From Solibacillus merdavium (GTDB taxonomy: Bacteria > Bacillota > Bacilli > Bacillales_A > Planococcaceae), in NCBI RefSeq assembly GCF_014836935.1, contig NZ_JACSPW010000022.1, forward strand, positions 1 to 46,569: a DNA stretch of 46,569 bases, in the 5' to 3' direction. The translations under genes and the position numbers were made by a program. A model generated the notes under the pieces. It made no database searches. It was not told where the DNA came from and worked only from the letters and a program-made list of their open reading frames with translations. This document shows positions 23,601 through 31,841 of this stretch, piece after piece (positions within the stretch are counted from its first letter, which is position 1; each line of letters starts with the position of its first letter).

Positions 23601-24097
23601 TCTTGAGAAGTTTCAAGCAAAATTAAATCTGCCCCTGCTTCAGTTAATGCTTTTGCTTGGATATAAAAGTTTTCTTCTAGCTCTTCAAATGTAATACCGC
23701 CTGTTACCGACAATGTTTTTGTCGTAGGGCCGATTGCACCTGCGACAAAACGTGGCCATTCTGCTGTTGAAAATTCTTTCGCAGCTTGTAATGCGATTTT
23801 GACTGCATTCTTATTAATTTCAACTGCCTTATCTCCTAAATCATACTCATTTAAAACGAGCGGTGTACCTCCAAACGTATTTGTACAAATAATGTCTGCC
23901 CCTGCAGCTAAGTATTCGCGGTGAATCTTACCTAATACATCAGGTCTTGTCAGCACCAGGTTTTCATTACAACCGTCTAATTCTTCTCCACCAAAGTCTT
24001 CATATGTTAAATTTTCTGCCTGAAGCATCGTCCCCATGGCACCATCGATGATTAAGATTCTTTTTTGTAATTGCTCATGAATTGGGTGATTATACAT
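20669..24097 (-). CDS. metH: Cobalamin-dependent methionine synthase
   Basis: Transfers the methyl group of methyltetrahydrofolate to homocysteine via cobalamin. I set the start at ATG 24097 after AAAGGAG; the longer frame to 24127 has no site. The 1142-residue protein has all modules: homocysteine domain (DGAMGTMLQ to zinc ligands GGCCGTTP), pterin-binding domain (IGERTNVIGSRKF, then LDYAIVNTEKL), cobalamin cap, cobalamin domain with the axial His in DVHDIGKNLV, and AdoMet reactivation domain (RFSFGYPACPN). It overlaps yitJ by eight bases, so one SAM-I riboswitch should govern both. B. subtilis has MetE instead. Confidence 0.96.
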   Translation of the reverse strand: MYNHPIHEQLQKRILIIDGAMGTMLQAENLTYEDFGGEELDGCNENLVLTRPDVLGKIHREYLAAGADIICTNTFGGTPLVLNEYDLGDKAVEINKNAVKIALQAAKEFSTAEWPRFVAGAIGPTTKTLSVTGGITFEELEENFYIQAKALTEAGADLILLETSQDMLNVKAGTIAIHRAFEELGKELPVMISGTIEPMGTTLAGQSIEAFYISIEHIKPLSVGLNCATGPEFMTDHIRSLAELSTGYISCYPNAGLPDEEGCYHETPDSLSKKLKGFAEKGWLNIVGGCCGTTPAHIAAIRKAVEGHKPREPKAITHGHVVSGIEPLQYDESMRPLFIGERTNVIGSRKFKNLIVDGKFEEAAEIARAQVKNGAHVIDICLANPDRDEVEDMKNFMQEVVKKVKVPLVIDSTDEKVMEVALKFSQGKAIINSINLEDGEERFDAVMPLVKKYGAALVVGTIDETGMAVTREKKLEVAKRSYELLTEKWGMAAEDIIFDPLMFPVGTGDEQYIGAAEETIEGIRLIKEHLPGCLTVLGVSNVSFGLPPVGREVLNAVYLYHCTQAGLDYAIVNTEKLERYASIPEQEIKLANDLIFNTNDETLAVFTDFYRDKKKDAVVKELPATVEERLAYYILEGTKEGLIEDLNAALEKFDAPLDIINGPLMAGMAEVGRLFNENQLIVAEVLQSAGVMKAAVAHLEQFMEKGDTSANKGTMVLATVKGDVHDIGKNLVDIILSNNGFRVVDLGIKVTPAQLIEAIRKEKPDFIGLSGLLVKSAQQMVITAQDFKEAGIDVPILVGGAALSRRFTETKIAAQYDGPVIYSKDAMQGLEQANRLMNVNEREVLLEELRDSREKRLESDAKRAARPVAVAVKPVRTVKDAEVWKPKDFVPHIKPEYSIAHLHPYVNMRTLIGHHLGLKGNLEQMLADQDDRAILLNDLVNQYLKSNVLSASGMYQFFPAQSDGDDVVVYSPEDAKTEIQRFTFPRQQVEPFLCLSDYLKSVDSGEMDYIALMVVTAGKGVSKQANELKEAGKFLESHALQATALELAEGFAERIHQEIRDQWGFPDATDFTMRDRFAAKYQGQRFSFGYPACPNLEDQEKLFHLLKPEKIGVQLTEGFMMEPEASVSAIVFAHPDARYFNV

Positions 24098-25934
24098 TTG
24101 ACTGAACTCCTTTACTTTCCACATCATATTGTTTTACATATTCCATTAATTCCAGTGTCATTTCATAACGTAAGAACGGGGTAATTAAATAAATCCCATT
24201 AAAGTATTTGCACGCTGTATCGAGCAATTCTTTCGCAATGGCAATGCCTTCTGCTGTAGCTGCATCTTTATCGTCCCCACAGGCTGCCATACGAGCAAGT
24301 ACTTCATCAGATAGTTTAATCCCCGGCACTTCATGGTGTAAAAACTCTGCACTGCGTGATGAGGTAAGCGGCATAATTCCAATATAAATCGGCGTATCCA
24401 AATGCTTCGTCGCCTCATAAATTTCGATTATTTTTTCTTTCGTATAAACCGGCTGCGAAATGAAATAATCGGCACCATGTTCAATTTTCTTCTCTAAACG
24501 GGCTACTGCACGGTCCAGTACACGCACATTCGGATTAAATGCAGCGGCCACAGAAAAATCGGCTTGTTTTCTTAACGATTTCCCTGTAAATGAACCACCT
24601 TTATTTAACTGCTTAATTAACGAAATTAGCTCCATTGAAGACACATCATATACACTCGTTGCACCCGGGAAGTCTCCAACTTTCGTCGGGTCTCCTGTTA
24701 TGACAAGAATATCATGTAGCTCCAAAGCATTCAGTCCCATTAAATGCGATTGAAGACCAATTAAATTACGGTCACGACATGTTAAATGCGGCAATGAACG
24801 AATACCATGTTCCTTCAAAATAGCCGCCATCGCAATATTGCTTATACGGGGTGAAGCAAGCGAATTATCGGCCATCATAATAACGTCCGCCCCTGCGTTC
24901 GCCAATTGTTTTGCCCCTTCAACAAAGCCTTCAATTTCAAGATGTCGTGGTGTATCAAGCTCCACAATAACAGAACGCTCACGTTTTGCTTTTTCATGAA
25001 GCGGTTCCTGCTTTCGAGGTTCTGCAATACGAACAAATTGCGTATGGCCATGCTTTTCCTCTTTTGTTTCAACTGGCGTTAAATTTGCTAAATATTTTTT
25101 TACTGCTGCTATATGCTTCGGCGTAGTCCCACAACAACCACCAATTAAACGCACCCCTTGGTTTACAAGCTCTACAGCTGCACGTGCAAAATAATCGGTT
25201 TCTGATTCATATACAACACGCCCATCTTCTATATCTAAAAGAGAAGCATTTGGGTATGCCGATAGAAAGGCGGTTTTAGGTAGATTTACCCCTTCAAAAG
25301 CCTGAATTGTATGAAATGGCCCTAAACGGCAATTGCTTCCAACAATATCTGCACCTACTCGTTCAAGGTCTTGTAGTGCTTCGTTTAATGTCATTTGATT
25401 TTGAAGTACACCTGGCTCCTGCATCGTTACTTGTGCAATAATCGGTAAATCGGTCATTGAACGTAATAGATGGACACAATGCGATAATTCTTCAAAATCG
25501 TAATACGTTTCCAGTAAGAATCCATCCGGTTCACCAGCTAGTAATACTTCCACTTGCTCTTGAAAGGCAGCTAAGATTTCATCTAATGTTGCATCACTTT
25601 TTCGAATCCCTCGAATGCCACCGATTGTTGCCAGAACATACTGTCCCCCCGGAGCAGCTGCTCGCTTCGCAATCTTCAGCGCAGCTTCGTTAAATTCCTT
25701 TACACGACTTTCAAAACCATATCGAGCTAACTTAATCGCATTCGCTCCATATGTATTTGTTTGAATAATGTCTGCACCTACAGCAATATATTCACTATGA
25801 ATTTTCTCGATAATTTCAGGCCGTGCAATATTCATTTCCTCATGGCAGTAATCCAACCCATAGGAATAAAGTAAAGTTCCAATTGCTCCATCCGCCGTTA
25901 AAACGCGTGTTTTTAAATCTTGTAGTAAACCCAT
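24090..25934 (-). CDS. yitJ: Homocysteine methyltransferase / 5,10-methylenetetrahydrofolate reductase
   Basis: A two-domain enzyme. Residues about 1-300 form a homocysteine S-methyltransferase domain (TADGAIGTLLYSYG to zinc-binding GGCCGTTPKH). Residues about 320-610 form a MetF-type FAD-dependent reductase (RSVIVELDTPRH, NLIGLQSHLMGL, ITGDPTKVGDFPGA, YFISQPVYTKEKI). The reductase makes methyltetrahydrofolate for MetH, encoded directly downstream with an eight-base overlap. I choose ATG 25934 behind GGAG, giving 614 residues and the N-terminus MGLLQDLK of the B. subtilis homologue, instead of ATG 25955. Confidence 0.94.
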   Translation of the reverse strand: MGLLQDLKTRVLTADGAIGTLLYSYGLDYCHEEMNIARPEIIEKIHSEYIAVGADIIQTNTYGANAIKLARYGFESRVKEFNEAALKIAKRAAAPGGQYVLATIGGIRGIRKSDATLDEILAAFQEQVEVLLAGEPDGFLLETYYDFEELSHCVHLLRSMTDLPIIAQVTMQEPGVLQNQMTLNEALQDLERVGADIVGSNCRLGPFHTIQAFEGVNLPKTAFLSAYPNASLLDIEDGRVVYESETDYFARAAVELVNQGVRLIGGCCGTTPKHIAAVKKYLANLTPVETKEEKHGHTQFVRIAEPRKQEPLHEKAKRERSVIVELDTPRHLEIEGFVEGAKQLANAGADVIMMADNSLASPRISNIAMAAILKEHGIRSLPHLTCRDRNLIGLQSHLMGLNALELHDILVITGDPTKVGDFPGATSVYDVSSMELISLIKQLNKGGSFTGKSLRKQADFSVAAAFNPNVRVLDRAVARLEKKIEHGADYFISQPVYTKEKIIEIYEATKHLDTPIYIGIMPLTSSRSAEFLHHEVPGIKLSDEVLARMAACGDDKDAATAEGIAIAKELLDTACKYFNGIYLITPFLRYEMTLELMEYVKQYDVESKGVQSNV

Positions 25935-25974
25935 TGCTTCCACTCCATCATTCACAGTATTTTCAGTATATTTT

Positions 25975-26015
25975 TAATACAAAAAAGCCTTCTTTCATTA
26001 AGCAAAAGAAGGCTT
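25975..26015 (-). terminator. SAM-riboswitch-controlled terminator
   Basis: AAGCCTTCTT (26006-26015, read on the minus strand) pairs with AAGAAGGCTT (25985-25994), followed by six T and GTA. It lies between the aptamer and yitJ. Confidence 0.9.
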
Positions 26016-26141
26016 GATAGTTGTCAGTCGTCAACTTAATCCCTTCTCATCTTCTGGCAATCGCCACTGGATTTAGCACCTGACATAATGTTGGTTGCTG
26101 AAGTTTCAACGGGCCAGTCCCTCAACTTCTCTCGATAAGAA
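25985..26141 (-). promoter_or_regulatory. SAM-I (S-box) riboswitch of yitJ-metH
   Basis: The aptamer (26044-26141) has the invariant S-box elements CGAGAGAAG, GAGGGACTGGCCC, GAAACTTCAGCAACC and AGGTGCTAAATCCAG. P1 is an eight-pair helix, TTCTTATC with GATGAGAA. The terminator downstream supplies the OFF state when S-adenosylmethionine is abundant. B. subtilis yitJ carries the same class of switch. No separate cobalamin riboswitch is seen despite the B12-dependent enzyme. Confidence 0.97.
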
Positions 26142-26187
26142 ATTATATGAATTTTTCTAAAATTTAAAATTAAAAATTATTTAAGTA

Positions 26188-26216
26188 ATCATATCGTTAT
26201 CTAAATAAGACGTCAA
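26188..26216 (-). promoter_or_regulatory. yitJ-metH promoter
   Basis: On the minus strand TTGACG (26211-26216), 17 bases, TATGAT (26188-26193): one mismatch in each hexamer. The start near 26181 is 40 bases ahead of the S-box aptamer. Confidence 0.75.
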
Positions 26217-26243
26217 TACCCTTTAGCCGAATAAAGTATTTCT

Positions 26244-27629
26244 TTACATAATTCGTGTAATAATTTGTTCCGCCGTTTTTTTACCATTTTGAATACATGC
26301 ACCAATCCCTACCCCAAAGTAGGAACATCCAGCTAAAAGCAGATTCGGGTAGTGCACTTGTAAATAATCTACAACTTTTGATAACGCTTCATTATGCGCT
26401 AAATCATAACGGGGCATCTGATTGATCCATTTCGTAACATTTACGACGGTCGGTTTCGCTTCAATACCCAAACTTAATCGGATATCCTCCATTGCGACTT
26501 TCTTCAACTCTTCATCAGGCATTGCTACCAGCTCTTCATATCGCGGATTAATGTTTTTATAAAATAAACGAACGAGCAGATTCCCTTCTGCTGACGTATG
26601 CTTCCATTTACGACTTGTCCATGTAGATGCATTGCATACTAAATCACTATTATGGGAGACAATAAAACCTGTACCGTCTGCTGGTAAAACATTGTCCGGT
26701 ACATCAAAGCCAACATACATCGTTAAAGCAGATGCCGTTGTAAACTTTTCAAGCTGTACATCCAAATTGTCGTCTTGCAATACAGTACGTACTGTATCAT
26801 TTGGTACGGCAAGAACAACGATATCCGCTATAATCGTTTCGTTTTCTAAAACGACTTCATACTGTCTGCCTACTTTTCGTATTAGCTCTGTTGCGGTCCT
26901 TTTTATGAATTCCACTTCTGGCAACTGCTCTTCAAGACGGTCAATTAATGTAGATAAACCCTTTCGAAAAGAAATAAACTTCTTATCTGCTGCTTTTTCA
27001 AACTGCTCGCGATTTGCTTCAAAACCATTCATAATCGACCCATAATTATTTTTATAATCTACTAAATAAGGTAACGTTGACGCTAAGCTCAGCTGATATA
27101 AATCACCTGAATAAACCCCTGCCAATACAGGAGCAATTTGTTTTTGCACAATTTCTTCACCTAAAAAATATTCTAAAAATGAACCAATTGAACTTTCCTT
27201 TGTAAAATCTTTATTTGGAATTTCAATATCCTGTAATGCCCTTTTCTTTCCTTCTTCTGAAATTAACGTGCTCGACATAAGTGATTCCACACTCATCGGA
27301 ATGCCGAATGTTGACCCTGCGGGAATAGCATGCAGCTCATTATTAGTATGAATGTAAGAAATGCCTGTTTCGTTATAAACAAGCTCCGATTCAAAGTTAA
27401 GCTCTTTCACTAGCTCTAGCACATTGGGATGACGCGCTACAATGGAATCCGCACCGGTTTCCATAATAAATCCCTCTTCATACTCTGAATGTATTTTTCC
27501 GCCTAAATACTGATTTTTCTCTATTAATACTAACCGCGCTTCAATATTCTTTTCATGCATTTGATTTTTTAAATAGTGCATCGTACATAATCCAGTAATC
27601 CCGCCACCTACAACTACTACTGTTTTCAT
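26244..27629 (-). CDS. hemY: Coproporphyrinogen III oxidase (HemY/CgoX)
   Basis: An FAD protein that oxidises coproporphyrinogen III to coproporphyrin III in the Gram-positive haem pathway. I start it at ATG 27629 behind TAGGAGAG, giving 461 residues; the frame is open 34 codons further without a site. The N-terminal dinucleotide-binding motif is VVGGGITGLCTMHYL. Family segments include GADSIVARHPNVLELVKEL, PVLAGVYSGDLYQLSLAS and the C-terminal FAD contact AGCSYFGVGIGACIQNGKKTA. It is separate from hemE and hemH, unlike B. subtilis. The neighbouring downstream-facing gene upstream of it encodes a haem-based sensor. Confidence 0.93.
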   Translation of the reverse strand: MKTVVVVGGGITGLCTMHYLKNQMHEKNIEARLVLIEKNQYLGGKIHSEYEEGFIMETGADSIVARHPNVLELVKELNFESELVYNETGISYIHTNNELHAIPAGSTFGIPMSVESLMSSTLISEEGKKRALQDIEIPNKDFTKESSIGSFLEYFLGEEIVQKQIAPVLAGVYSGDLYQLSLASTLPYLVDYKNNYGSIMNGFEANREQFEKAADKKFISFRKGLSTLIDRLEEQLPEVEFIKRTATELIRKVGRQYEVVLENETIIADIVVLAVPNDTVRTVLQDDNLDVQLEKFTTASALTMYVGFDVPDNVLPADGTGFIVSHNSDLVCNASTWTSRKWKHTSAEGNLLVRLFYKNINPRYEELVAMPDEELKKVAMEDIRLSLGIEAKPTVVNVTKWINQMPRYDLAHNEALSKVVDYLQVHYPNLLLAGCSYFGVGIGACIQNGKKTAEQIITRIM

Positions 27630-27751
27630 GTTGTTCTCTCCTATTTCGTTCACTTTTTCTTCTCTTAGTATAATCGTTTTCACCAGAGATATGGACAGGC
27701 AGATAAAACAATTTTCAAAATTTAAAGTCATCGCTTATAATTTCAAATTAA

Positions 27752-27789
27752 AAAGCTATGCAAAAAGGAAGAACCTTTCGCATAGCTTT
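27752..27789 (-). terminator. Rho-independent terminator of the hemAT-like gene
   Basis: AAAGCTATGC (27780-27789, minus strand) pairs with GCATAGCTTT (27752-27761), followed by TTAATTTG. It lies nine bases past the stop. Confidence 0.8.
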
Positions 27790-27797
27790 CTTTTAAG

Positions 27798-29090
27798 TTA
27801 TTCTAAGTCGTGCGAAATTTGCGCCAATGAATCTGCAGAATTTGTTACTAAATCAAAGGCACCCGCAAGTTCTACTATAACGTCTCCAATTAGCCCCACC
27901 TCTTGCTCGACTAAATCATTTTGCTTTTTCGTCTCAACCATTGAATTAACAATAGCATTAAACTGAACTTCAGTAGATTTCATACTTTCTTCCCCGATAA
28001 GTATCGCTGCTTTTATTTCCTGCAATGATTCGAGTAGCTTTGTCGTTCGGATATCTGTATTTTGCAACAGTCCCTCTACATTTATTGCTGAATTTTTCGT
28101 CTGCTCCGATAGTTTCCGCACTTCCCCGGCTACAACACCAAAGCCTTTACCAGCTTCTCCAGCACGGGCTGCTTCTATCGCTGCATTTAGCGCCAATAAA
28201 TTAGTTTGATTCGCAATGTTTGTTACTATACCCATCGTGGATTCCATCTCTTTTGATATGTCAGCTAGTTTATCTATTTCTGACGAAATCGTTGCTACTG
28301 ATTGATTGATTGCAGTCATACTCTCTGATTGATGCTGAACTTGAGCTTTCCCTTGATTTGCCTGTTCTGTAGCCACCGATGAAATATCACTCGCTTTTTT
28401 CGAATGGGATACAATGACCATGGATTGTGCACTCAGTTGTTGGAACGATGCATTTGTTTGCTCAGACATTGTCGCTAAATTAGAGGAAGATTCAATAATA
28501 GCATTTCCTATTTTACGTTTTTCCTCTACTAGCTTTTCTTCCTTTCTTTCCACTACTGCTTCATATTCTTCTAAAACAACTTGCTGCTCTAGGTTTAATA
28601 TTTTCGATATGGCTGCAAGCGTAAGAAAACGTTGCTCGTCGTTCTTAATATTTACATTTACTAAATGAATAAAATCTATTAATAGGTTTGAAAAGGCCGT
28701 CATATACCATTTCGTTTTTAATCCAATATGTACATGGATACGCGCAATTTTTTTTCGTTTCTCAAAGTACGTATCGTCAATAATTCCACTAAACATTTCG
28801 CAAATATGGGTTTTCAAAGTACCTTTCAAACGGTCAACTGAGCTATGTTTATTAATTATTTCAACCAAACTATTTTCCAGACCTAGTTTTTTATAAAAGT
28901 TATCTACAATATGTTCGATGTTATTATCAACATACGGTTTCATTACTTTCAAGTATTTTAAATCTTCTTTTGTTAAGCCTAACATTTGAATTTGTGTCCT
29001 TAATTCCTCATCAGATACATACGCTAACATTACCTCATTATGTATTGATAAATCTTCCTGATTCTCTATATCCTTTTTTTTAAAAAACAT
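27798..29090 (-). CDS. hemAT: Globin-coupled methyl-accepting chemotaxis protein (HemAT-like)
   Basis: A soluble 430-residue aerotaxis transducer. Residues about 20-180 form a sensor globin; the proximal haem histidine is most likely His119 in [15 protein letters not shown], a segment shared with B. subtilis HemAT. The C-terminal part is a methyl-accepting signalling coiled coil. Its hairpin tip, [19 protein letters not shown] continuing to [18 protein letters not shown], contacts CheA and CheW. No membrane helix is present, as expected for this cytoplasmic oxygen sensor. It presumably steers swimming according to oxygen. No other chemotaxis gene is in the window, so it works with a distant signalling complex. 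Confidence 0.93.
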   Translation of the reverse strand: MFFKKKDIENQEDLSIHNEVMLAYVSDEELRTQIQMLGLTKEDLKYLKVMKPYVDNNIEHIVDNFYKKLGLENSLVEIINKHSSVDRLKGTLKTHICEMFSGIIDDTYFEKRKKIARIHVHIGLKTKWYMTAFSNLLIDFIHLVNVNIKNDEQRFLTLAAISKILNLEQQVVLEEYEAVVERKEEKLVEEKRKIGNAIIESSSNLATMSEQTNASFQQLSAQSMVIVSHSKKASDISSVATEQANQGKAQVQHQSESMTAINQSVATISSEIDKLADISKEMESTMGIVTNIANQTNLLALNAAIEAARAGEAGKGFGVVAGEVRKLSEQTKNSAINVEGLLQNTDIRTTKLLESLQEIKAAILIGEESMKSTEVQFNAIVNSMVETKKQNDLVEQEVGLIGDVIVELAGAFDLVTNSADSLAQISHDLE

Positions 29091-29251
29091 ATGTTTCCAT
29101 CCTCACCCTATTGGTATTTCCTTTTGTATACTATGTAATTGGAAACAATGTAAATGTATAAATTCCCTTGTTACTTAAAAGTAAAACCAAAGCCTCAATT
29201 TAAAATAGTACCGCTTGTTATCTTGTATAATTTAGCAAATTGTTACAATAA

Positions 29252-29288
29252 AAGCAATCCTACTAATTAATTTTTAATAGGATTGCTT
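29252..29288 (-). terminator. Rho-independent terminator
   Basis: AAGCAATCCTA (29278-29288, minus strand) pairs with TAGGATTGCTT (29252-29262), followed by TTATTG. It ends the hypothetical gene at 29320. The 160 bases between it and the hemAT-like gene show nothing certain. Confidence 0.8.
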
Positions 29289-29319
29289 CTCATTTCCATT
29301 TTGATGGAGCAGGTTATTC

Positions 29320-29811
29320 TTATTTAAAAGATAGTTGCTGTGTCAGGGAAATAATTTCCGCTTCTAGCGATGCTGAACGCTTATCAAAATAACGTATGCG
29401 CTCTATACTACGATTTTCGATATGTTTATTGGAATCCAACATATTAATAACATCACAAGTGAATAGCTTTAGCGTTCGAAAACCTGATTCAATCTTCCTG
29501 ACCTCTTTGCCAAATGTTAAAGCGGTGTTATCTTTAGTTTTACCTTTTTTAATTTCGATAATATTTTTATTAATGAGATGATCAATCTCATTATAACGAT
29601 CTGTTTGTTTATAGGTCATCATTTGGATTCGTTGATTGTATTTGATGACATCTTTATTTTCTAATCCAGTTTGGACATATTCTCTTAAATATTCAACAAT
29701 TGTACAAAGCGTTGTTAAACTTTCACGTTGCTCCAATAGAATTTGCTGTAATTTTTGAATAACATCTTCACTGTCATTAGAAGAGATATGCGGTACTGCA
29801 AACATAAACAT
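29320..29811 (-). CDS. Hypothetical protein, predicted helical
   Basis: I do not recognise this 163-residue protein. The start at ATG 29811 is nine bases from AAGGAGG; the frame continues seven codons upstream of that site. After a short N-terminus (MFMFAVPHISS) the sequence is charged and leucine-rich with long predicted helices (DVIQKLQQILLEQRESLTTL, later EAEIISLTQQLSF) and no membrane segment. It may form coiled coils. It lies between a chemoreceptor and a LysR-Sel1 pair, each with its own transcription signals, so the context says little. Confidence 0.7.
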   Translation of the reverse strand: MFMFAVPHISSNDSEDVIQKLQQILLEQRESLTTLCTIVEYLREYVQTGLENKDVIKYNQRIQMMTYKQTDRYNEIDHLINKNIIEIKKGKTKDNTALTFGKEVRKIESGFRTLKLFTCDVINMLDSNKHIENRSIERIRYFDKRSASLEAEIISLTQQLSFK

Positions 29812-29899
29812 AAAAATTCCCCTCCTTATCACTTTCCCCTATTGATTACATTCCCAAATTTATTAGGAAACTAAACATACAAATTACTATGAAATATGA

Positions 29900-30757
29900 T
29901 TAATTTTCATCAAATCCTTTAAAGCTTTCAAGGCTTTCCAATTTTTCACGCCACTTAGCAGCTTCTTTAAGATTTATTTGTTCGTAATAGATTACTATTC
30001 TTTTAGTAGCTTCTCTATCGCCCAGCATACTAGCCTGCTTGTAATAAGTCATTGCTCTGTCTACATCCTGAATAACACCATGACCATGCTCATAACAGTA
30101 ACCTAAGTTATAAATCGCATCGACATGGTAATGCTCGCTCGCTTTTCTAAACCACTCGATTGCTTCTTTATCGTTCTGTTGTTGACCAAGTTCCCCTGAA
30201 TAGAAAATCATACCAAGGCGATATTTAGCCTCTGCATATTGAAGATCGGCACTGCGTTTATAATATTCCAAAGCTAGTGATGCATTGCATTGGGTACCCA
30301 AACCTTGCTCATACATAATTCCCAACGTATACATCGCTTCTGGTACACCATGTTTCGCTGCTTTTTCAAACCAAAGGAACGCTTTTTTTTCGTCCACTTC
30401 TGTAGCTTCCCCATTGAAGTACATATCAGCTAAATTATTCATCGCATCGCGGTGACCTAAATTTGCTGCGTCTTTATACAATGAGAATGCTTGCTGTTCA
30501 CTGCCTTTTCCACCAAGTCCTTCAATATAACAATTCGCCAGCTCATACATCGCCTCTGAATTTTTATGTTCACTGACTGTAGTAAGTAAATTGTACATTT
30601 CCTCAAAAAATCCATACTGTTTATATAATAAAGCAACATTGATCATTGCTTTTTCCATACCCTTTTCCGCTAATTCGAACTCCTCAAGCCATAGCTCTAT
30701 ATTATCTAATCCTTGTTGCTTAAACCATCCAAAAAATTCAGTACGCTTGTCCATCAT
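29900..30757 (-). CDS. Sel1-like repeat (TPR-related) protein
   Basis: A 285-residue solenoid protein. After about 65 residues of helical N-terminus there are five Sel1-type repeats of about 36 residues, starting near residues 66, 103, 139, 175 and 212. Each has the pattern A-x-x-x-L-G/A-x-x-Y...G...A-x-x-W/Y-x-x-x-A (for example AMYTLGIMYEQGLG and AIYNLGYCYEHGHG). Such repeats are protein-binding scaffolds. The start lies one base after the stop of the LysR gene, so its translation is probably coupled to that of the regulator. The partner is unknown. Confidence 0.9.
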   Translation of the reverse strand: MMDKRTEFFGWFKQQGLDNIELWLEEFELAEKGMEKAMINVALLYKQYGFFEEMYNLLTTVSEHKNSEAMYELANCYIEGLGGKGSEQQAFSLYKDAANLGHRDAMNNLADMYFNGEATEVDEKKAFLWFEKAAKHGVPEAMYTLGIMYEQGLGTQCNASLALEYYKRSADLQYAEAKYRLGMIFYSGELGQQQNDKEAIEWFRKASEHYHVDAIYNLGYCYEHGHGVIQDVDRAMTYYKQASMLGDREATKRIVIYYEQINLKEAAKWREKLESLESFKGFDEN

Positions 30758-30758
30758 T

Positions 30759-31646
30759 TCAAACTTCCCTTTGCTGAAAATAATTTAATAAATATTGTCT
30801 GAATTCAACAACAGCAGGTGGTAGATAGCGATTTTTTGCCCAAGAAACACCAACGGAACGATAGCACGGCGGATCAACCTTTAGCCTTTTTACTTTGTAA
30901 TGGTCAAGCCCCTTAATATTTGGAATAAGGGAAATACCCATCCCAGCTCCAACAAATCCTGCCACTGTATGCATTTCTTCAGCAGCAAATGTTGTATTAA
31001 GCTCAATCCCCGCATCTAAAAAAAATTCATCCACTAACTGTCGCAGCGAGTTGCCTTTTTTTATCGCAATAAATGGTTCATTTTTTACTTCATCGAGCTT
31101 TACCGATTCTTGCATAGCTAATGGATGTGTTGTCGGAACAATTACGAAAAGTTCCTCAACAAACAATTCTTCTGTTTCTATTTCAATTACCTTTGATTCT
31201 ATTTTTTGAGATAGGCACAAATCAATGGCCCCTTCTTCCAACCTTTTCATTAAATTTAGTGAAGTAGCCTGCGTCAAAGAAAAATGCATATTCGGAAATG
31301 CCGCGCTCGTTGAAGCGATTAATTCAGGAACTACTTCCATACCGAGTGTATGAATAAAACCAAACGACACTTCTCCTGAACCTGGCTTAATAATATCTTC
31401 AAATTCCTCTTTAATACGATCATATTCATCTAAAATCACATTTACACTTTGCAAAAAAAGTTCACCAAATCGATTTAAATAAATCGAACGACCTTCACGG
31501 TTAAATAGTGGCACACCGAGATGCTGTTCGATATTCGCTATTGACTTACTTAACGCTGGCTGGGAAATAGCTAAAACTTCAGCCGCACGTGTCATATGTT
31601 GCATTGTAGCAACGGTTTTGAAATATTGAAGCTGTTCAATCTCCAT
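30759..31646 (-). CDS. LysR-type transcriptional regulator
   Basis: A 295-residue regulator. The N-terminal winged helix-turn-helix is MEIEQLQYFKTVATMQHMTR followed by AAEVLAISQPALSKSIANIE and the wing PLFNREGRSIYL. Residues 90-290 form the periplasmic-binding-like effector domain, with the typical GFVGAGMGISLIP. GGGGG precedes the ATG. LysR regulators usually control a divergent gene; here that is the esterase at 31842, with 195 bases between the starts. The gene it reads together with is the Sel1-repeat protein downstream. The effector is not predictable. Confidence 0.92.
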   Translation of the reverse strand: MEIEQLQYFKTVATMQHMTRAAEVLAISQPALSKSIANIEQHLGVPLFNREGRSIYLNRFGELFLQSVNVILDEYDRIKEEFEDIIKPGSGEVSFGFIHTLGMEVVPELIASTSAAFPNMHFSLTQATSLNLMKRLEEGAIDLCLSQKIESKVIEIETEELFVEELFVIVPTTHPLAMQESVKLDEVKNEPFIAIKKGNSLRQLVDEFFLDAGIELNTTFAAEEMHTVAGFVGAGMGISLIPNIKGLDHYKVKRLKVDPPCYRSVGVSWAKNRYLPPAVVEFRQYLLNYFQQREV

Positions 31647-31841
31647 AATTCAACCCCCACATTATTCATAACTTTTTCGACTCAAAACAATAAGAATAAT
31701 AAATTGTACTTATATATCTATACTCTTTATAATAAGCGATAGCAGCTAGTTTTCATAACAAAAATAATTTAAAATTTCAATAGTTTTTATAAATTTTTAT
31801 AAAATGGACATAATTAATTTTACAAAGGGGTCTAATAGACA

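Noticed and set aside
26632-27045. 137-codon open frame opposite hemY
   Set aside because: An antisense shadow of the oxidase gene with shadow-like composition.
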